DNA of 61,819 nt from Planctomycetota bacterium (GTDB lineage Bacteria; Planctomycetota; Phycisphaerae; Sedimentisphaerales; Anaerobacaceae): assembly GCA_019456255.1 (NCBI GenBank), contig VRUG01000018.1, positions 1-61,819 of the forward strand, given 5' to 3'. Under the pieces are notes generated by a model. It saw only the letters and a program-made list of their open reading frames with translations. It searched no databases and was not told the origin of the DNA. Position numbers and translations under genes: made by a program. Below, in pieces: positions 36,773-46,916 of the stretch (position 1 is its first letter; each line of letters opens with the position of its first letter).

Positions 36773-37537
36773 ATGCAAGAAATTAAAGTTCCGGAAGGTT
36801 TTGACTGGCAGATGTGGATTAACCGTTGGGACCGTATGCAGGAAAGGTATATAGACAAACGGTCAGAACGCTTTGAAATTATGGTGCAACTTGTTCGTGA
36901 GACACAAGGCAGTATTAGCCATATACTTGATCTGGGATGTGGGACGGGAAGTCTAATGTTGGAAATGCTCAAAGCTTTTCCTGACTCCGAGGTTTTTGGT
37001 ATTGATTTTGACCGGACCCTTTTATCGCTTGCTTGCAAAAGGTTGGGTTCATTCGGCAATCGTGTGCACATTATTTTCGATGATTTGAGACAGCCGAGTT
37101 GGCTAAAACAAATTTCTGAACCTATTGACGCTGTTGTTTCAGCAACAGCCTTACACTGGATGCAGCAGGACGAACTTACAAACCTATATGGTCAGTTTGC
37201 TAAAGTTCTAAGATCCGGAGGGATATTTCTAAATGCAGACCATGTGGGAAGTGACAGTGGCAAAACTCAAAAAGCCTGGCAAAAACGCAAAGAGGAGTCT
37301 CACAACCAAGGGGAAAACTGTGAGACTTGGGAAGACTTTTGGGCTGATTATATGACAGCTTTGGGCCTTAAAACTACTCAGATTTGCCAGCGTGTATTGG
37401 GCGGCTGGGAAGGCGGCATTGAAGATGGAATGCCTTTGACATGGCACTTTGATAAATTGAAAGATGCAGGATTTGAGTCAGTTGATTGCTTCTGGCGATA
37501 TGACTGTGATGCAATATACGGAGGCTTGAAAAGTTGA
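36773..37537 (+). CDS. Class I SAM-dependent methyltransferase
   Basis: 254 residues. Rossmann-type methyltransferase with motif I ILDLGCGTGSLMLEML (about residues 46-60), acidic motif II EVFGIDFD and a post-motif ATALHWM typical of ubiquinone- or trans-aconitate-type methyltransferases. The substrate cannot be read from sequence. It lies 90 bases after larC on the same strand with no strong promoter noticed between them, and converges with the ruvX end of the long minus-strand operon. Confidence 0.87.
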   Translation: MQEIKVPEGFDWQMWINRWDRMQERYIDKRSERFEIMVQLVRETQGSISHILDLGCGTGSLMLEMLKAFPDSEVFGIDFDRTLLSLACKRLGSFGNRVHIIFDDLRQPSWLKQISEPIDAVVSATALHWMQQDELTNLYGQFAKVLRSGGIFLNADHVGSDSGKTQKAWQKRKEESHNQGENCETWEDFWADYMTALGLKTTQICQRVLGGWEGGIEDGMPLTWHFDKLKDAGFESVDCFWRYDCDAIYGGLKS

Positions 37538-37576
37538 GCAAAATGTATTGATCACCCAAAATATAAAAGTTGTATC

Positions 37577-37601
37577 ATTGATGCCCCTGATGGCCATCAA
37601 T
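37577..37601. terminator. Hairpin between convergent genes, possible bidirectional terminator
   Basis: ATTGATG (37577-37583) pairs with CATCAAT (37595-37601) around an 11-base loop in the 82-base gap between the methyltransferase and ruvX ends. There is no strong T run on either side, so termination activity is uncertain. Confidence 0.35.
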
Positions 37602-37619
37602 CGAGCTATATGTTGATAG

Positions 37620-38039
37620 CTAATTGGGGTTTTGTTTTTTTAGTTCGAGGAAAGTTTCGAGGATTTGTGCAGCGGCGATTGCATCGAGCCGTTTTTTCTT
37701 TTTCTTTCTTGTCAATTCAGCGGGGGCGATTTTTTCTTTGGCCTGGAAGGTTGAAAGTCTTTCGTCCTGAAAATTTATCGGGATGTCGATATATTTTTTC
37801 AGCAGGTTGGCAAATTGTTCGACGATTTTTGCCTGATGTCCTTTTGAGTCGTCCATGTTTAGAGGAAGGCCTAGAACAATTTCGGCAATACTTTCAGATT
37901 CGACGATCTCGGCGATTTTTTTAATCAGCACATTGGGGTTTGACGGCAGGACCTGGAGCGGTGAAGCGAAGGTTTCGCTTTGGTCGCAGATGGCCAGCCC
38001 TGTCCGCTTGTTACCGTAATCTATAGCAAGGTATCTCAT
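37620..38039 (-). CDS. ruvX: Putative pre-16S rRNA nuclease / Holliday junction resolvase RuvX (YqgF)
   Basis: 139 residues, typical YqgF length. RNase H-like fold with the first acidic motif LAIDYGNKRTGLA at residues 4-16, the middle motif EIVLGLPLNMD and the late motif FQDERLSTFQA plus DAIAAAQIL carrying the last Asp. Family members process rRNA and have been proposed as resolvases. It is the final gene of the long minus-strand operon, seven bases after the mannose-1-phosphate guanylyltransferase gene. Confidence 0.92.
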   Translation of the reverse strand: MRYLAIDYGNKRTGLAICDQSETFASPLQVLPSNPNVLIKKIAEIVESESIAEIVLGLPLNMDDSKGHQAKIVEQFANLLKKYIDIPINFQDERLSTFQAKEKIAPAELTRKKKKKRLDAIAAAQILETFLELKKQNPN

Positions 38040-38046
38040 AGTTAGT

Positions 38047-39135
38047 TTATAGGAACTTATGGCCTTTATTTTTTTCGATAATGCTTAGCAGCTCTTTTAG
38101 TCTCTGGGTTTGGTCTACGGGACAGACTAAAGTTGCATCAGGGCTATGAGCGACGACGATGTTATCGAGTCCCATGCATGCTATGAGGTGGCCTTTATCC
38201 TCGGTGACGATGATGCTGTTCTTGCAGTCGAGCAGTTCGTTGGAGCCGGCGACGACAATGTTGTTGTTTTCATCGGAGCTGATAAAGTCAGCTAATGCGT
38301 TGAAGGCACCGAGATCGAGCCAGCGGCAATCGAGTTCTATTGCGCGTACGCATGGAGCTTTTTCCATGACGGCGTAGTCGATGCTGATCTTTGGAAGTTT
38401 TGGGAACCAGTGTTCGAGTGTTTGCTGTTGATTTTCGGTGCCCCAGTCAGCTTTTATTTTCTGCAATGGCTCAACCGATTCGGGGACGAACTCTCGGAGT
38501 TTATCGAGAATGGTTTGCGCCTTCCAAACGAACATTCCGGAGTTCCAGAAATATTGTCCGGTATCGATGTATTGTTGTGCGGTTTGTTCATCGGGTTTTT
38601 CCTTGAATGCTTCGACGGTATAGACCTGGTTTTTGCATTGCGGGTATTTTTTCGGGTCGGTGCATTTGATGTATCCGAGCTGGGTGCTTGGAAATGTAGG
38701 CTTGATGCCGAAAGTGGTGAGACAATCTGGATTTTCGTTTGCGAATGCAAGAGCGTCTTTGATGGCCTGCTGGAGTACCTCTGCAGGTTCGATAAGCTGG
38801 TCAGCGGTGACGATTGCCATTGTGGCGTCGGGGTCCTTTGCTGTGAGGATAGCGGCAGCGAGTCCTATTGCGCTTGCGGTGTCACGGACGTCTGGTTCAG
38901 CGATGACATTTTCGGGTGGTAATTCAGGGAGGCTTTCGCGGACGATATCGACGTAATTGACGTTGGTCAGGATGATGATATTTTCCTTATCGAAAACCGG
39001 TGCCAATCTATTGTAGCAGTGGTTTAGGAGTGTTTCACCGTCGAGTAGTTTTAGTACCTGTTTCGGTCTTTTTTTTCTGCTTAGAGGCCAGAGTCTTTTT
39101 CCGGTTCCGCCAGCCATAACTACAACATAGTCCAT
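38047..39135 (-). CDS. manC: Mannose-1-phosphate guanylyltransferase
   Basis: 362 residues. The nucleotidyltransferase signature GGTGKRLWPLSRKKRPKQ stands at residues 9-26, with FKEKPD and WNSGMFVWKA later, as in GDP-mannose pyrophosphorylases. The C-terminal cupin-type isomerase domain of bifunctional enzymes is missing, so it is the monofunctional form. It makes GDP-mannose from mannose-1-phosphate and GTP for glycans. The nearby glucose-6-phosphate isomerase would supply fructose-6-phosphate, the precursor. Thirteen bases separate it from the AEC transporter gene. Confidence 0.92.
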   Translation of the reverse strand: MDYVVVMAGGTGKRLWPLSRKKRPKQVLKLLDGETLLNHCYNRLAPVFDKENIIILTNVNYVDIVRESLPELPPENVIAEPDVRDTASAIGLAAAILTAKDPDATMAIVTADQLIEPAEVLQQAIKDALAFANENPDCLTTFGIKPTFPSTQLGYIKCTDPKKYPQCKNQVYTVEAFKEKPDEQTAQQYIDTGQYFWNSGMFVWKAQTILDKLREFVPESVEPLQKIKADWGTENQQQTLEHWFPKLPKISIDYAVMEKAPCVRAIELDCRWLDLGAFNALADFISSDENNNIVVAGSNELLDCKNSIIVTEDKGHLIACMGLDNIVVAHSPDATLVCPVDQTQRLKELLSIIEKNKGHKFL

Positions 39136-39148
39136 GATTTGATTCCTC

Positions 39149-40162
39149 TCAGTTGAGCAAAAGAATTAAAATCGGCATAACAATAATTAAGAAAGTAAAT
39201 GTATTTACGAGCCAAAGAGCACTAGCTAATTTCGAATCCAAGCCAAAGACGTTGCTCATAGTCACCATGAGTACGGCGGTTGGCGCGACAGCCATAACAA
39301 TTATAACTTTTTTTACAAGAATATCCAGGTCAATGCCGGTTGCAGCTAAAAGCCCAAGGATTAGAAAAGCAATAATCGGCGCTATGATAAATTTTACCGT
39401 AGAAAGAATAAAATACAAGTTTATATAATTTTTGAAATGTGCGGGCCTGACACGAAGTCCAATGGCAAAAAAGCATAGAAACGAAGCGGAGTAGATAAGC
39501 AGGTCAATAATATGGAGCTTAAAGACGAGTTGTGGGTGTTTGATATTTGCGAGATTTAGGATAATAGCAATTATTGAAGCGAGCAGGCCTATGAGTCTTA
39601 GGTCGAGAAAATAACGGAAGGTGAAGTTCGGTTTTTTGTCTGGTTTAGCAGAACGAAGCTCGTAGGTTTTCAATATCGGGAAGAAAATCAGATATGCCAT
39701 TGGGAGCCATAATAAGAGGTAGATATTTGCCATTGCCAGTCCGATTGTCCCGAAGAGTACATAGCAGACAAATGCGCCGCCGGTGTATCCGAGATTGCTT
39801 AGCCCTCCTGCCAGAGTTAGGGTCAGCCTTGTTTTTTGCTCAAGTTTCAAAAGAGGGAACAGTTTTATGGAGAGAAACGAAATTGTTGACATTAAACAGA
39901 GTCCGGCGATGGGCAGCCAGATCAGTTGGGCCGAGAGTTTTATTTGCCATATTGTAAACAGAGCGATTGGGCTGTTGAAACCAATCAAGACAGCGGTCAT
40001 GATTTTTTTCGCGAGGTTTTCTGAGTCGCTGAACCGTTTTGAAAAAAGGTATCCTGCCAAGAGGCCTGTTACAAGAACGGTGAACATTGCAGCGAGGCGA
40101 ATATTTGCAATTTGTTCAGCGGAAATTACACTCAGGACTTTCGGAAAAGCTTCTGGTATCAA
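39149..40162 (-). CDS. AEC (auxin efflux carrier) family transporter
   Basis: 337 residues with about ten hydrophobic helices in two halves, the pattern of AEC permeases; GGLSNLGYTGGAFVCYVLFG and the C-terminal VAPTAVLMVTMSNVFG are typical. Substrates of this family include malate and other organic acids, but it cannot be narrowed here. The start is a TTG whose last bases overlap the TGA of the preceding pgi gene (TTGA), with GGAG ten bases before, which implies translational coupling. Confidence 0.85.
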   Translation of the reverse strand: MIPEAFPKVLSVISAEQIANIRLAAMFTVLVTGLLAGYLFSKRFSDSENLAKKIMTAVLIGFNSPIALFTIWQIKLSAQLIWLPIAGLCLMSTISFLSIKLFPLLKLEQKTRLTLTLAGGLSNLGYTGGAFVCYVLFGTIGLAMANIYLLLWLPMAYLIFFPILKTYELRSAKPDKKPNFTFRYFLDLRLIGLLASIIAIILNLANIKHPQLVFKLHIIDLLIYSASFLCFFAIGLRVRPAHFKNYINLYFILSTVKFIIAPIIAFLILGLLAATGIDLDILVKKVIIVMAVAPTAVLMVTMSNVFGLDSKLASALWLVNTFTFLIIVMPILILLLN

Positions 40163-41568
40163 ACGAGAAAATCTCCATCAACATTAGTGAATGGGTGAAT
40201 CTGTTTAGCTAAATCTTCGAAACCGTCTCTTCCCATCAGTGCGAAAGTGGCTTCTTTACCGAGTTCGACGGCAGGCTGGTCATAGGTGTTGATGTTGAAC
40301 AAGGCGCCGGCGAGAGAGGTTGTCACTTCAAAGAGGCAGATAAACTGACCAATCGTATAAGGTGTGACCTTGTCGAAAAGGACGGTCAGGCATGGGCGTT
40401 TGTCCTTTAGGAGGGCAAATTCGGTCGCCTTTTTTTCGCAGTTGATAAGAGAAGTCAGGTCCGACGATGCCAGGTATCCTAATTCAGGCGCAGATTCCGG
40501 TGCTGGGCCTATCGGCATGGTCTTGCCGAAATCCTTTACTTCGAGAAAAGTGAAGAGTTTGTCATTTGGTCCTTCGCGGTAGAGTTGGACCTGGCTGTGC
40601 TGGTCGGTGGCGCCGAGCGCTTTTATTGGTGTCGGGCCGATATAGACATCGTTTCCGTCAAGGTCCTTTGTTTTTCCGAGGCTTTCTGCCCAAAGCTGGC
40701 GGAACCAGTCGGCGAGGTCCTTTAGGTGATAGCTGTACGGCATGATGACAGAATTTTTCTTGCCGTTGTTGTAGAAGTGGTAATTGACGGCGGCATTAAT
40801 CGCTGCTGGATTTTTGTAGAAGTCTTCATCGCTTACCCTTTTGTCCATGTCACGCGCACCTTCGAGCAGTGCTTCGATATCGATACCGCACATGGCAGCG
40901 CTGAACAGGCCTACAGGACTTAGGACCGAGAACCTTCCGCCGACACCATCGGGAACTTCGAGAGTTTTTAAATCAGCGTCATTTGCGATTTGCCGCAGGG
41001 TGCCTTGATTTTTGTCGGTGATTGCGACGACATGATTTTTGAAACCATCGGGGCCGAGCTTATCGAGAATCAATTTTCGGATGATAAGAAATTGACTTGC
41101 AGTTTCAGCGGTTCGTCCTGATTTGCTGATAACGTTGATGATAGTTTTATCGAGTTTGTCAGCGACCCAGTCGAGGAATGATGAGAGTTGGGCAGGGTCG
41201 ATATTGTCGAAGACGAAAAGCCTTGGGCCCGAACGCTGGGCAGAATCGATATTGTACATATATGGATTGAGAGCTGTTTGCAATGCGATGTTTCCAAGTG
41301 CCGAACCGCCTATACCGAGTACGACGAGATTTTCGCAGCTGTCTTTCAACTGGCCAGCGAGTTTTTTTATCTCTTTGACGGTGTCATCATTGAAAGGCAG
41401 GTCCCTGTATGGGGTTTTGCCGGCTTTTCTTTCATCGTTTATTTGTTTGATTATGGGAGTTGTTTTTTCAGCGAGCTTTTTAAAATCAGCGGTGGTGATG
41501 CCGTTTTCGTCACCAACGATGTCTGCCATAACGTTTTTGTAGTAAAGTTTGATGTTGTGTTGGCTCAT
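40159..41568 (-). CDS. pgi: Glucose-6-phosphate isomerase
   Basis: 469 residues. Phosphoglucose isomerase with the sugar-phosphate binding motif GIGGSALGNIALQ, the SKSGRTAETASQF loop and the TDQHSQVQLYREGP active-site region. Interconverts glucose-6-phosphate and fructose-6-phosphate in the cytosol. Shorter than the E. coli enzyme, closer in length to the bacterial short forms. Position in the operon with manC points to sugar-nucleotide supply in addition to glycolysis. Confidence 0.94.
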   Translation of the reverse strand: MSQHNIKLYYKNVMADIVGDENGITTADFKKLAEKTTPIIKQINDERKAGKTPYRDLPFNDDTVKEIKKLAGQLKDSCENLVVLGIGGSALGNIALQTALNPYMYNIDSAQRSGPRLFVFDNIDPAQLSSFLDWVADKLDKTIINVISKSGRTAETASQFLIIRKLILDKLGPDGFKNHVVAITDKNQGTLRQIANDADLKTLEVPDGVGGRFSVLSPVGLFSAAMCGIDIEALLEGARDMDKRVSDEDFYKNPAAINAAVNYHFYNNGKKNSVIMPYSYHLKDLADWFRQLWAESLGKTKDLDGNDVYIGPTPIKALGATDQHSQVQLYREGPNDKLFTFLEVKDFGKTMPIGPAPESAPELGYLASSDLTSLINCEKKATEFALLKDKRPCLTVLFDKVTPYTIGQFICLFEVTTSLAGALFNINTYDQPAVELGKEATFALMGRDGFEDLAKQIHPFTNVDGDFLV

Positions 41569-41593
41569 TAAGTCCTCCTTTTAGGCCAATAGG

Positions 41594-43744
41594 TTACTCA
41601 ATTTTTTCAAGTTTGGCGTATTTTAGCATTAGAGTTTTTGTTTGTCCTGCATTAAATTTGATTTCCACGAGACTATCTGGTCCCATATCGACGAATTTGA
41701 TGACTCTTCCGAGTCCGAACTTCTTGTGCCTGACGAGTTGGCCTATAGCAAATTGCGGCGTTTGCGGGCTTGGGTGGTCGTAGTGGTCAAATTCGGTATC
41801 GTCGTGGCTGCGTTCATATTCGTAGTCGTTTTCTTCGGTGGATTCTGTGAGGCTGATTCCCAGTTCGTAAAGGAATGGTGAAGCTGAAGTCCGCTGGAAC
41901 TGTCCTCTAATTGTTCGGTATTTTGCGTAGCTTATAAAAAGCCTGGTTTTAGCGCGGGTGATTCCGACAAAAAAGAGTCTGCGTTCTTCTTCGAGTTCAT
42001 CTTCGTTGTCTGCGGCTCTTTCGTGCGGGAGCATTCCCTCTTCGAGTCCGACGATAAAGACGTTTTCAAATTCGAGTCCTTTTGCTGCGTGAAGCGTCAT
42101 GAGCGAGACTGCTCCTTTTGTTTTGTCGTAGGTGTCGGTGTCACTAAAGAGTGAGATTTGCTGCAAGTAGTCGAGCAGGGAAGGCTGTTCGGTTTGCTTA
42201 TCGTATTCGTGTGCGGCGTTTATGAGTTCATCGACATTTTCAAGAGCGTTTTGGTCCTTTGAGGTGCTGAGGAAATTTTCAAGTCCAGATTCGGTGAAGA
42301 TTTTTTCCGCGATCGGGCCGACATTTCCACCGACATCTTTTTTGAATTGTTCTATCATGTTTACAAAGACAGCGATTTTAGCTTTTGGTGCTTTGGATAG
42401 AGAGTCGATTTTGTCAACGTTTTTCAAGGCGTCATAGAAGGTGACATTTTTTGAATCAGCATATGCTGCGATTTTGTTAATAGTGGTTTTTCCGATACCT
42501 CGCGTGGGCGTGTTGATGATACGCAGGAAAGCGACCTCGTCCTGAGGATTGACGAGTATCTTTAGATACCCAAGCAGGTCCCGGATTTCTTTTCTGCTAT
42601 AAAATTCGACGCCTCGAACGATTTGATATTGGACCTTATTTTTCACGAAGGCTTCTTCAATCACCCTGCTGGCCGAATTGACACGATAGAAGACAGCGAT
42701 ATCTTTCAATTTAGCACCTTTGTCTTCGAGGTTTTTAATTTGGTCAGCGACGGCAAGCGCTTCATATTTTTCGTCCTCGAAGGCCTCGACGGCAATATCT
42801 TCTCCGGGTGGTCTTGTGGGGATTAGGGATTTTATTTTCCGGTTCTGATTCTTTGCGATTAATTTGTCAGCGGTTTTGAGGATGTTTGGTGTGCTGCGGA
42901 AATTTTCTTCGAGTTTGACAACAGTTGCGTTCGGATAATCGGTTTCGAAAGCTAAAATATTTCTGATGTCGGCACCTCTCCAGCGATAAATTGACTGGTC
43001 AGGGTCGCCGGTGACGCAAATATTGTTATGAGTTGAAGCGATAGATTTTGCAATCTTGTATTGGGCGTGGTTTGTGTCCTGATATTCGTCGATGAGCAGG
43101 AATTTATAGCGGTCGCCAAGCTGTTGACAGATGTCTGGATTATCTTCAAGTAGGTATGCGGTTTTCATTAGCAAATCGTCGAAGTCAAGAGCGTTGTTTT
43201 CGGTGAGGATGTTTTGATAATGCTGATATATTTTTGCCAGGGTATTCGAGAAGAAATCATCGGAGTTTTTTTCGAAATCTTCGGGAGTGATTAGTTTGTT
43301 CTTCAGGGTCGAGACAGCTTCGAGCATTCGCGCGGGCGAAAAATTTGTGGTATCGAGTTCGCAGGTTTTTATTGCCTGTTTTATACATTGGGACTGTTCA
43401 GCTGAATCATAGATGGAAAAGTTTGGATTTATTTTTGCAAAGTTCGCGTATTGGCGAAGGATTCTGACACAGAGAGAATGAAAGGTGCTGATGTGAGTGC
43501 CGGCTGCTTTGCCGAGGGCGAATGCTCTTTGCCTCATTTCGTCAGCGGCTTTATTGGTGAACGTTATGGCACAGATATTGCGTGGATTTACTCCTGAATC
43601 AATCAGAGCAGCGATGCGGGATGTGATTACGCGGGTTTTTCCACTGCCCGGGCCAGCGATTACGAGTAAAGGGCCATCTTTATGAAGGACGGCTTTTTTC
43701 TGCGAAGGGGTTAGTTTGTCATTTGGGTGTTGTGTCGGTTCCAT
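41594..43744 (-). CDS. UvrD/PcrA-type superfamily 1 DNA helicase
   Basis: 716 residues. All SF1A motifs are seen: Walker A AGPGSGKTRVI, motif Ia TFTNKAADEM, motif II DEYQDTNHAQY, motif III TGDPDQSIYRWRGA, motif IV region EENFRST, motif V LMTLHAAKGLEFENVFI and motif VI EEERRLFFVGITRAK. The C-terminal ~45 residues form a UvrD Tudor-like module (RHKKFGLGRVIKF). DNA repair helicase that translocates 3'-5'. Two bases lie between its start and the end of the preceding membrane-protein gene. Confidence 0.94.
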   Translation of the reverse strand: MEPTQHPNDKLTPSQKKAVLHKDGPLLVIAGPGSGKTRVITSRIAALIDSGVNPRNICAITFTNKAADEMRQRAFALGKAAGTHISTFHSLCVRILRQYANFAKINPNFSIYDSAEQSQCIKQAIKTCELDTTNFSPARMLEAVSTLKNKLITPEDFEKNSDDFFSNTLAKIYQHYQNILTENNALDFDDLLMKTAYLLEDNPDICQQLGDRYKFLLIDEYQDTNHAQYKIAKSIASTHNNICVTGDPDQSIYRWRGADIRNILAFETDYPNATVVKLEENFRSTPNILKTADKLIAKNQNRKIKSLIPTRPPGEDIAVEAFEDEKYEALAVADQIKNLEDKGAKLKDIAVFYRVNSASRVIEEAFVKNKVQYQIVRGVEFYSRKEIRDLLGYLKILVNPQDEVAFLRIINTPTRGIGKTTINKIAAYADSKNVTFYDALKNVDKIDSLSKAPKAKIAVFVNMIEQFKKDVGGNVGPIAEKIFTESGLENFLSTSKDQNALENVDELINAAHEYDKQTEQPSLLDYLQQISLFSDTDTYDKTKGAVSLMTLHAAKGLEFENVFIVGLEEGMLPHERAADNEDELEEERRLFFVGITRAKTRLFISYAKYRTIRGQFQRTSASPFLYELGISLTESTEENDYEYERSHDDTEFDHYDHPSPQTPQFAIGQLVRHKKFGLGRVIKFVDMGPDSLVEIKFNAGQTKTLMLKYAKLEKIE

Positions 43745-43746
43745 CC

Positions 43747-45537
43747 TTATTGTTGGGCCTTCTCCATTTCTTTAATCATTTTTTCCTCGTACTGTTTGAA
43801 TTTTTCGGCAAGGTCGGGTCTTTCGATTTTGATTCTTGCGATGAGACTTTGTCTTAGATTAACCGGGTAATAAGGAGTATTCAAAAAATCGATAAGCGCA
43901 AGGAATCTAAGGAATTTCAATTCCGGGAGTCTGACTCTTTCCTCATCAGAAAACTCAGCGGCGTAATTTTCATAGACTTCCTTTGCCATTTGCTCTCTTC
44001 CGAAACATTCATTGTCATCTCGCATTGCATATCTAAAATAGGCTTCCTGCAATAAGCTTTGAATGATTTGCTGTGCATCGTGTATTCCGAGGCTGCCCAG
44101 TTTGTCCTTTATACGGTTTCTTACGAAGATTGCCAGCGGTAGATTCCAATCAGGTTCAGGGTATAGTTCTTTAAGCTGAGCATAAGTTTGTTTCGACTTT
44201 GGCAGGAGACCTGCAAGATAAAAATCAACGGTCGCATTTTTGAGCATATTTTTATGTCCGGTTACCCATGTTTTGTACGCGCCTTTCTCACCTCTTATCC
44301 TTTTATATTTTTCGAGGACTGCTAGAACAGCGTTATTATAAGGGTCGAACATTTTAAGGTCTTTTCGCAGATAGACTGTTTTTAGCGTGGTAGGCGAATC
44401 GTTAGGGATGTCACCGGGTTGAATATCTAATTGTTCCTTGGGGGCGGGAATGGAATAGATAAATATTTTTCCATTTCTAAAGAGATTTTGCAGGCTATGA
44501 ATGACAATGCGGTCGACATTTGTCTCGGCTATAGTAAAGGTGTCTTGCCCTGCAACTTCCAGTCCTTTAACCGCCCAGTAAATAGCATGAGAGTCAGGAT
44601 GTCTCCAGTCGAGCGGTAAGTGTTGGTTGGGGTCGTCATAGTCGACTGGCCCGTGCATGTTATTGATTTTGTGCATTAAAGCTGGGTCCATTTTCCATGT
44701 GTTTCGCAGTTCATATGCTTTTGCGAAGGTATCAAATTGTCTTAGGGCTTCGGTTCCTCTGAATTCGTCGATGACTCTAAAAACGTTCGGGGCGAATTTA
44801 TTCGGGTTCTGTCTTAAGGCCAGATAGTTTTGTACCAGCTTGTCATTGTCATCGAATAGAACATCAGATGATTTTAATTTTTTAATAAAAGGCGCGATGT
44901 TGGGGTCGTTTATGACCTGTTTTATGTTTGTAGGTGATTTTGCAAGAGCGTCAAAAAAGTCGTTGTCGGTATTGCCTATCAGCGGTTCCATCATAGAGGC
45001 TAATTGCAGCTTATAGTATTTATGCGCGTCGTCCATGATGTTTCCCATTTTGTGCTGAAAGATCCACGCGATTGAGCGGTAGAGGAGAATGCTTTTTGGA
45101 TTCATTGGTATTCCCTTGTCCCGCAGCAGTTCGTATCCGTTTTTGACCCATCTCCATCTTTCCTGCGGTTGTTCTGCGGGCATTGCGACTGAGATGTTGT
45201 ATGCCATGTTCCATGCGTGGAAGTCCCAGACCTCAGCGAATCTTGGTTGCAGGGTTGTGATCCATTCGGCGAGCTGTTTGGCGTCGAAGAACTGCCCTTC
45301 CATTTTTAGTTTGTCTGCCCGCATCCATAAGATGTCAACGACCAGGCCTCTAAAAGCACCCATAGCAATTGTTGCAAAAGCCAGCGAAGGCGGAGCGTTT
45401 TCCAAAGCAGTATTGCTTATAAGTTTCATCTCGCCGCGTTTTTCGTTTATGTAATCGAGCTGGGAGCCTGCTGCAATCAGCATTGCAACGGCAATAGCTA
45501 AGGCTAAAAGACAGATTATTAAATTTCGCAATTGCAT
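43747..45537 (-). CDS. Large membrane-anchored protein of unknown function
   Basis: 596 residues, no family recognised. A hydrophobic N-terminal helix (about 5-24), a region with WMRADKLKMEGQFFDAKQL near residue 70 that resembles the start of TPR-like helix pairs, and a long soluble helical body ending in a charged coiled coil (AEKFKQYEEKMIKEMEKAQ). It is encoded 17 bases after the ABC permease, so it probably works with the ABC transporter as an exported or membrane-tethered accessory protein. Confidence 0.78.
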   Translation of the reverse strand: MQLRNLIICLLALAIAVAMLIAAGSQLDYINEKRGEMKLISNTALENAPPSLAFATIAMGAFRGLVVDILWMRADKLKMEGQFFDAKQLAEWITTLQPRFAEVWDFHAWNMAYNISVAMPAEQPQERWRWVKNGYELLRDKGIPMNPKSILLYRSIAWIFQHKMGNIMDDAHKYYKLQLASMMEPLIGNTDNDFFDALAKSPTNIKQVINDPNIAPFIKKLKSSDVLFDDNDKLVQNYLALRQNPNKFAPNVFRVIDEFRGTEALRQFDTFAKAYELRNTWKMDPALMHKINNMHGPVDYDDPNQHLPLDWRHPDSHAIYWAVKGLEVAGQDTFTIAETNVDRIVIHSLQNLFRNGKIFIYSIPAPKEQLDIQPGDIPNDSPTTLKTVYLRKDLKMFDPYNNAVLAVLEKYKRIRGEKGAYKTWVTGHKNMLKNATVDFYLAGLLPKSKQTYAQLKELYPEPDWNLPLAIFVRNRIKDKLGSLGIHDAQQIIQSLLQEAYFRYAMRDDNECFGREQMAKEVYENYAAEFSDEERVRLPELKFLRFLALIDFLNTPYYPVNLRQSLIARIKIERPDLAEKFKQYEEKMIKEMEKAQQ

Positions 45538-45554
45538 GAATTTTTATTTTTCAA

Positions 45555-46916
45555 TTAAACAATAACTTTCGCAATTTCTTTACAACTAAAAATAATTAAG
45601 CCTGCAATTAGTAACAGTAAAGCTTTAAGGCAAACCATTGTCGCGGCAACTTGTGCCAATAATGTCCACGACAGGAATTTGGCAGGTATCATAAATTTAG
45701 CAGGTGCAACCTTGTCGAATTGAGGCAAAAGAAGCACAAAAGGCTTGATAGTGAAATCATAAACCAGCCCCATTTCTTCGCCAAGTGATTCAAAAGATTC
45801 GAGGGTGAACCCGCTGACAGTTCCGATAAAGAAAATGACAAGCGAGAGCATAATAGCGACGGGAAAAGAAAGAAAACTTGCGGCAAAAATTCCCAGCGCT
45901 ATAAGAAATATAAGTCGCAAAAAAATCAACAGGATGGCTTTTATGAAGTTCGCAGTGAAGGTGCCAGCCTTATAAAGAACTTCAAGCCCGTCTTCAATAG
46001 GGAAGATAATGACAGTATCATTTAAAGGTACATTTAAGAATCTGATGGCCAGATACCCGTCTTTTGCAATTGCGTCAGCTGGTACCTGGATTTCGTGAAA
46101 GGTGCGTATGACGTCTTTTCGGTCAAATCTATAAATAGGCGTTTCAATGTTGCCGAATTTGATTTGCCGGATGTCACCGACATCAAACCTTCCGTAGGCT
46201 TGCAAATCGGGCGGATTGACAGAGACATCATATTTGAAGCGGATAAATAAATACTGGTCGGTCCCGATAGGTTTAACATTTTCGAATTCCCACAGCAGTT
46301 GCTGTCCGGGCCCTGAAGCTCTTTTAGCGAGTTTTTTCTGATTTGTCAGTTGTGTTAGGATTTCATTGCGTGACATTCCCGGCGGCAGCTGGCCTGTATT
46401 GTGCAATCTGTTGTAGTGTTCATCAACTTCTTTTGAGACATCGACTTGCGGCGGTGTCAGGCTTGCACGAGCTGTATAGAACTCATTCTTAAGCTGTGCA
46501 ATTGTGTTGGGGTCGGCATCGAGAAATCTCGGAGTGTAAATAGTAATAGAATAAATTATAGCGGAAAAAATAAATAGCAGGATGGCATCGAGTATTATAA
46601 TGCCGAAAAATTTTCCGAGAATAAATTGCCATCGACGTATAGGCTTTGTGAGAATAGTATATAGATGTTTTTGTTTTAAGTCGTTTGTGATTGTGTAGGT
46701 GGAGATAATTATTGTTAGCAGGCAAAGGAGCAGGCTTGTGAGTGAGAGGCCGTAACTTACGAAAGTTTGTAACCGGCCCTTCATGGTTCCGTCGCCGGTT
46801 GTTATGAAGCCCATGACAGGCAGTAATATTGCGAGCAGGATGATAAAAGTGGCCGGCAGTTTCATCCTTAGGGTTTGCTTTACAGTATTCGCAGCAACGG
46901 CCCAAATACTACGCAT
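45555..46916 (-). CDS. ABC-2 type transporter permease
   Basis: 453 residues. N-terminal helix pair (about 20-40 and 55-80), the typical cytoplasmic-side sequence KQKHLYTILTKPIRRWQFILGK, then a large extracytoplasmic segment (about 130-300) and several C-terminal transmembrane helices. The large insert distinguishes it from the second permease at 54590. Its first bases overlap the end of the ABC ATPase gene by eight bases, so both are translationally coupled and form one transporter. Confidence 0.86.
   Translation of the reverse strand: MRSIWAVAANTVKQTLRMKLPATFIILLAILLPVMGFITTGDGTMKGRLQTFVSYGLSLTSLLLCLLTIIISTYTITNDLKQKHLYTILTKPIRRWQFILGKFFGIIILDAILLFIFSAIIYSITIYTPRFLDADPNTIAQLKNEFYTARASLTPPQVDVSKEVDEHYNRLHNTGQLPPGMSRNEILTQLTNQKKLAKRASGPGQQLLWEFENVKPIGTDQYLFIRFKYDVSVNPPDLQAYGRFDVGDIRQIKFGNIETPIYRFDRKDVIRTFHEIQVPADAIAKDGYLAIRFLNVPLNDTVIIFPIEDGLEVLYKAGTFTANFIKAILLIFLRLIFLIALGIFAASFLSFPVAIMLSLVIFFIGTVSGFTLESFESLGEEMGLVYDFTIKPFVLLLPQFDKVAPAKFMIPAKFLSWTLLAQVAATMVCLKALLLLIAGLIIFSCKEIAKVIV

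Noticed and set aside
38410..38922. 170-residue plus-strand frame
   Set aside because: Antisense to manC, which has complete family motifs; no independent support.
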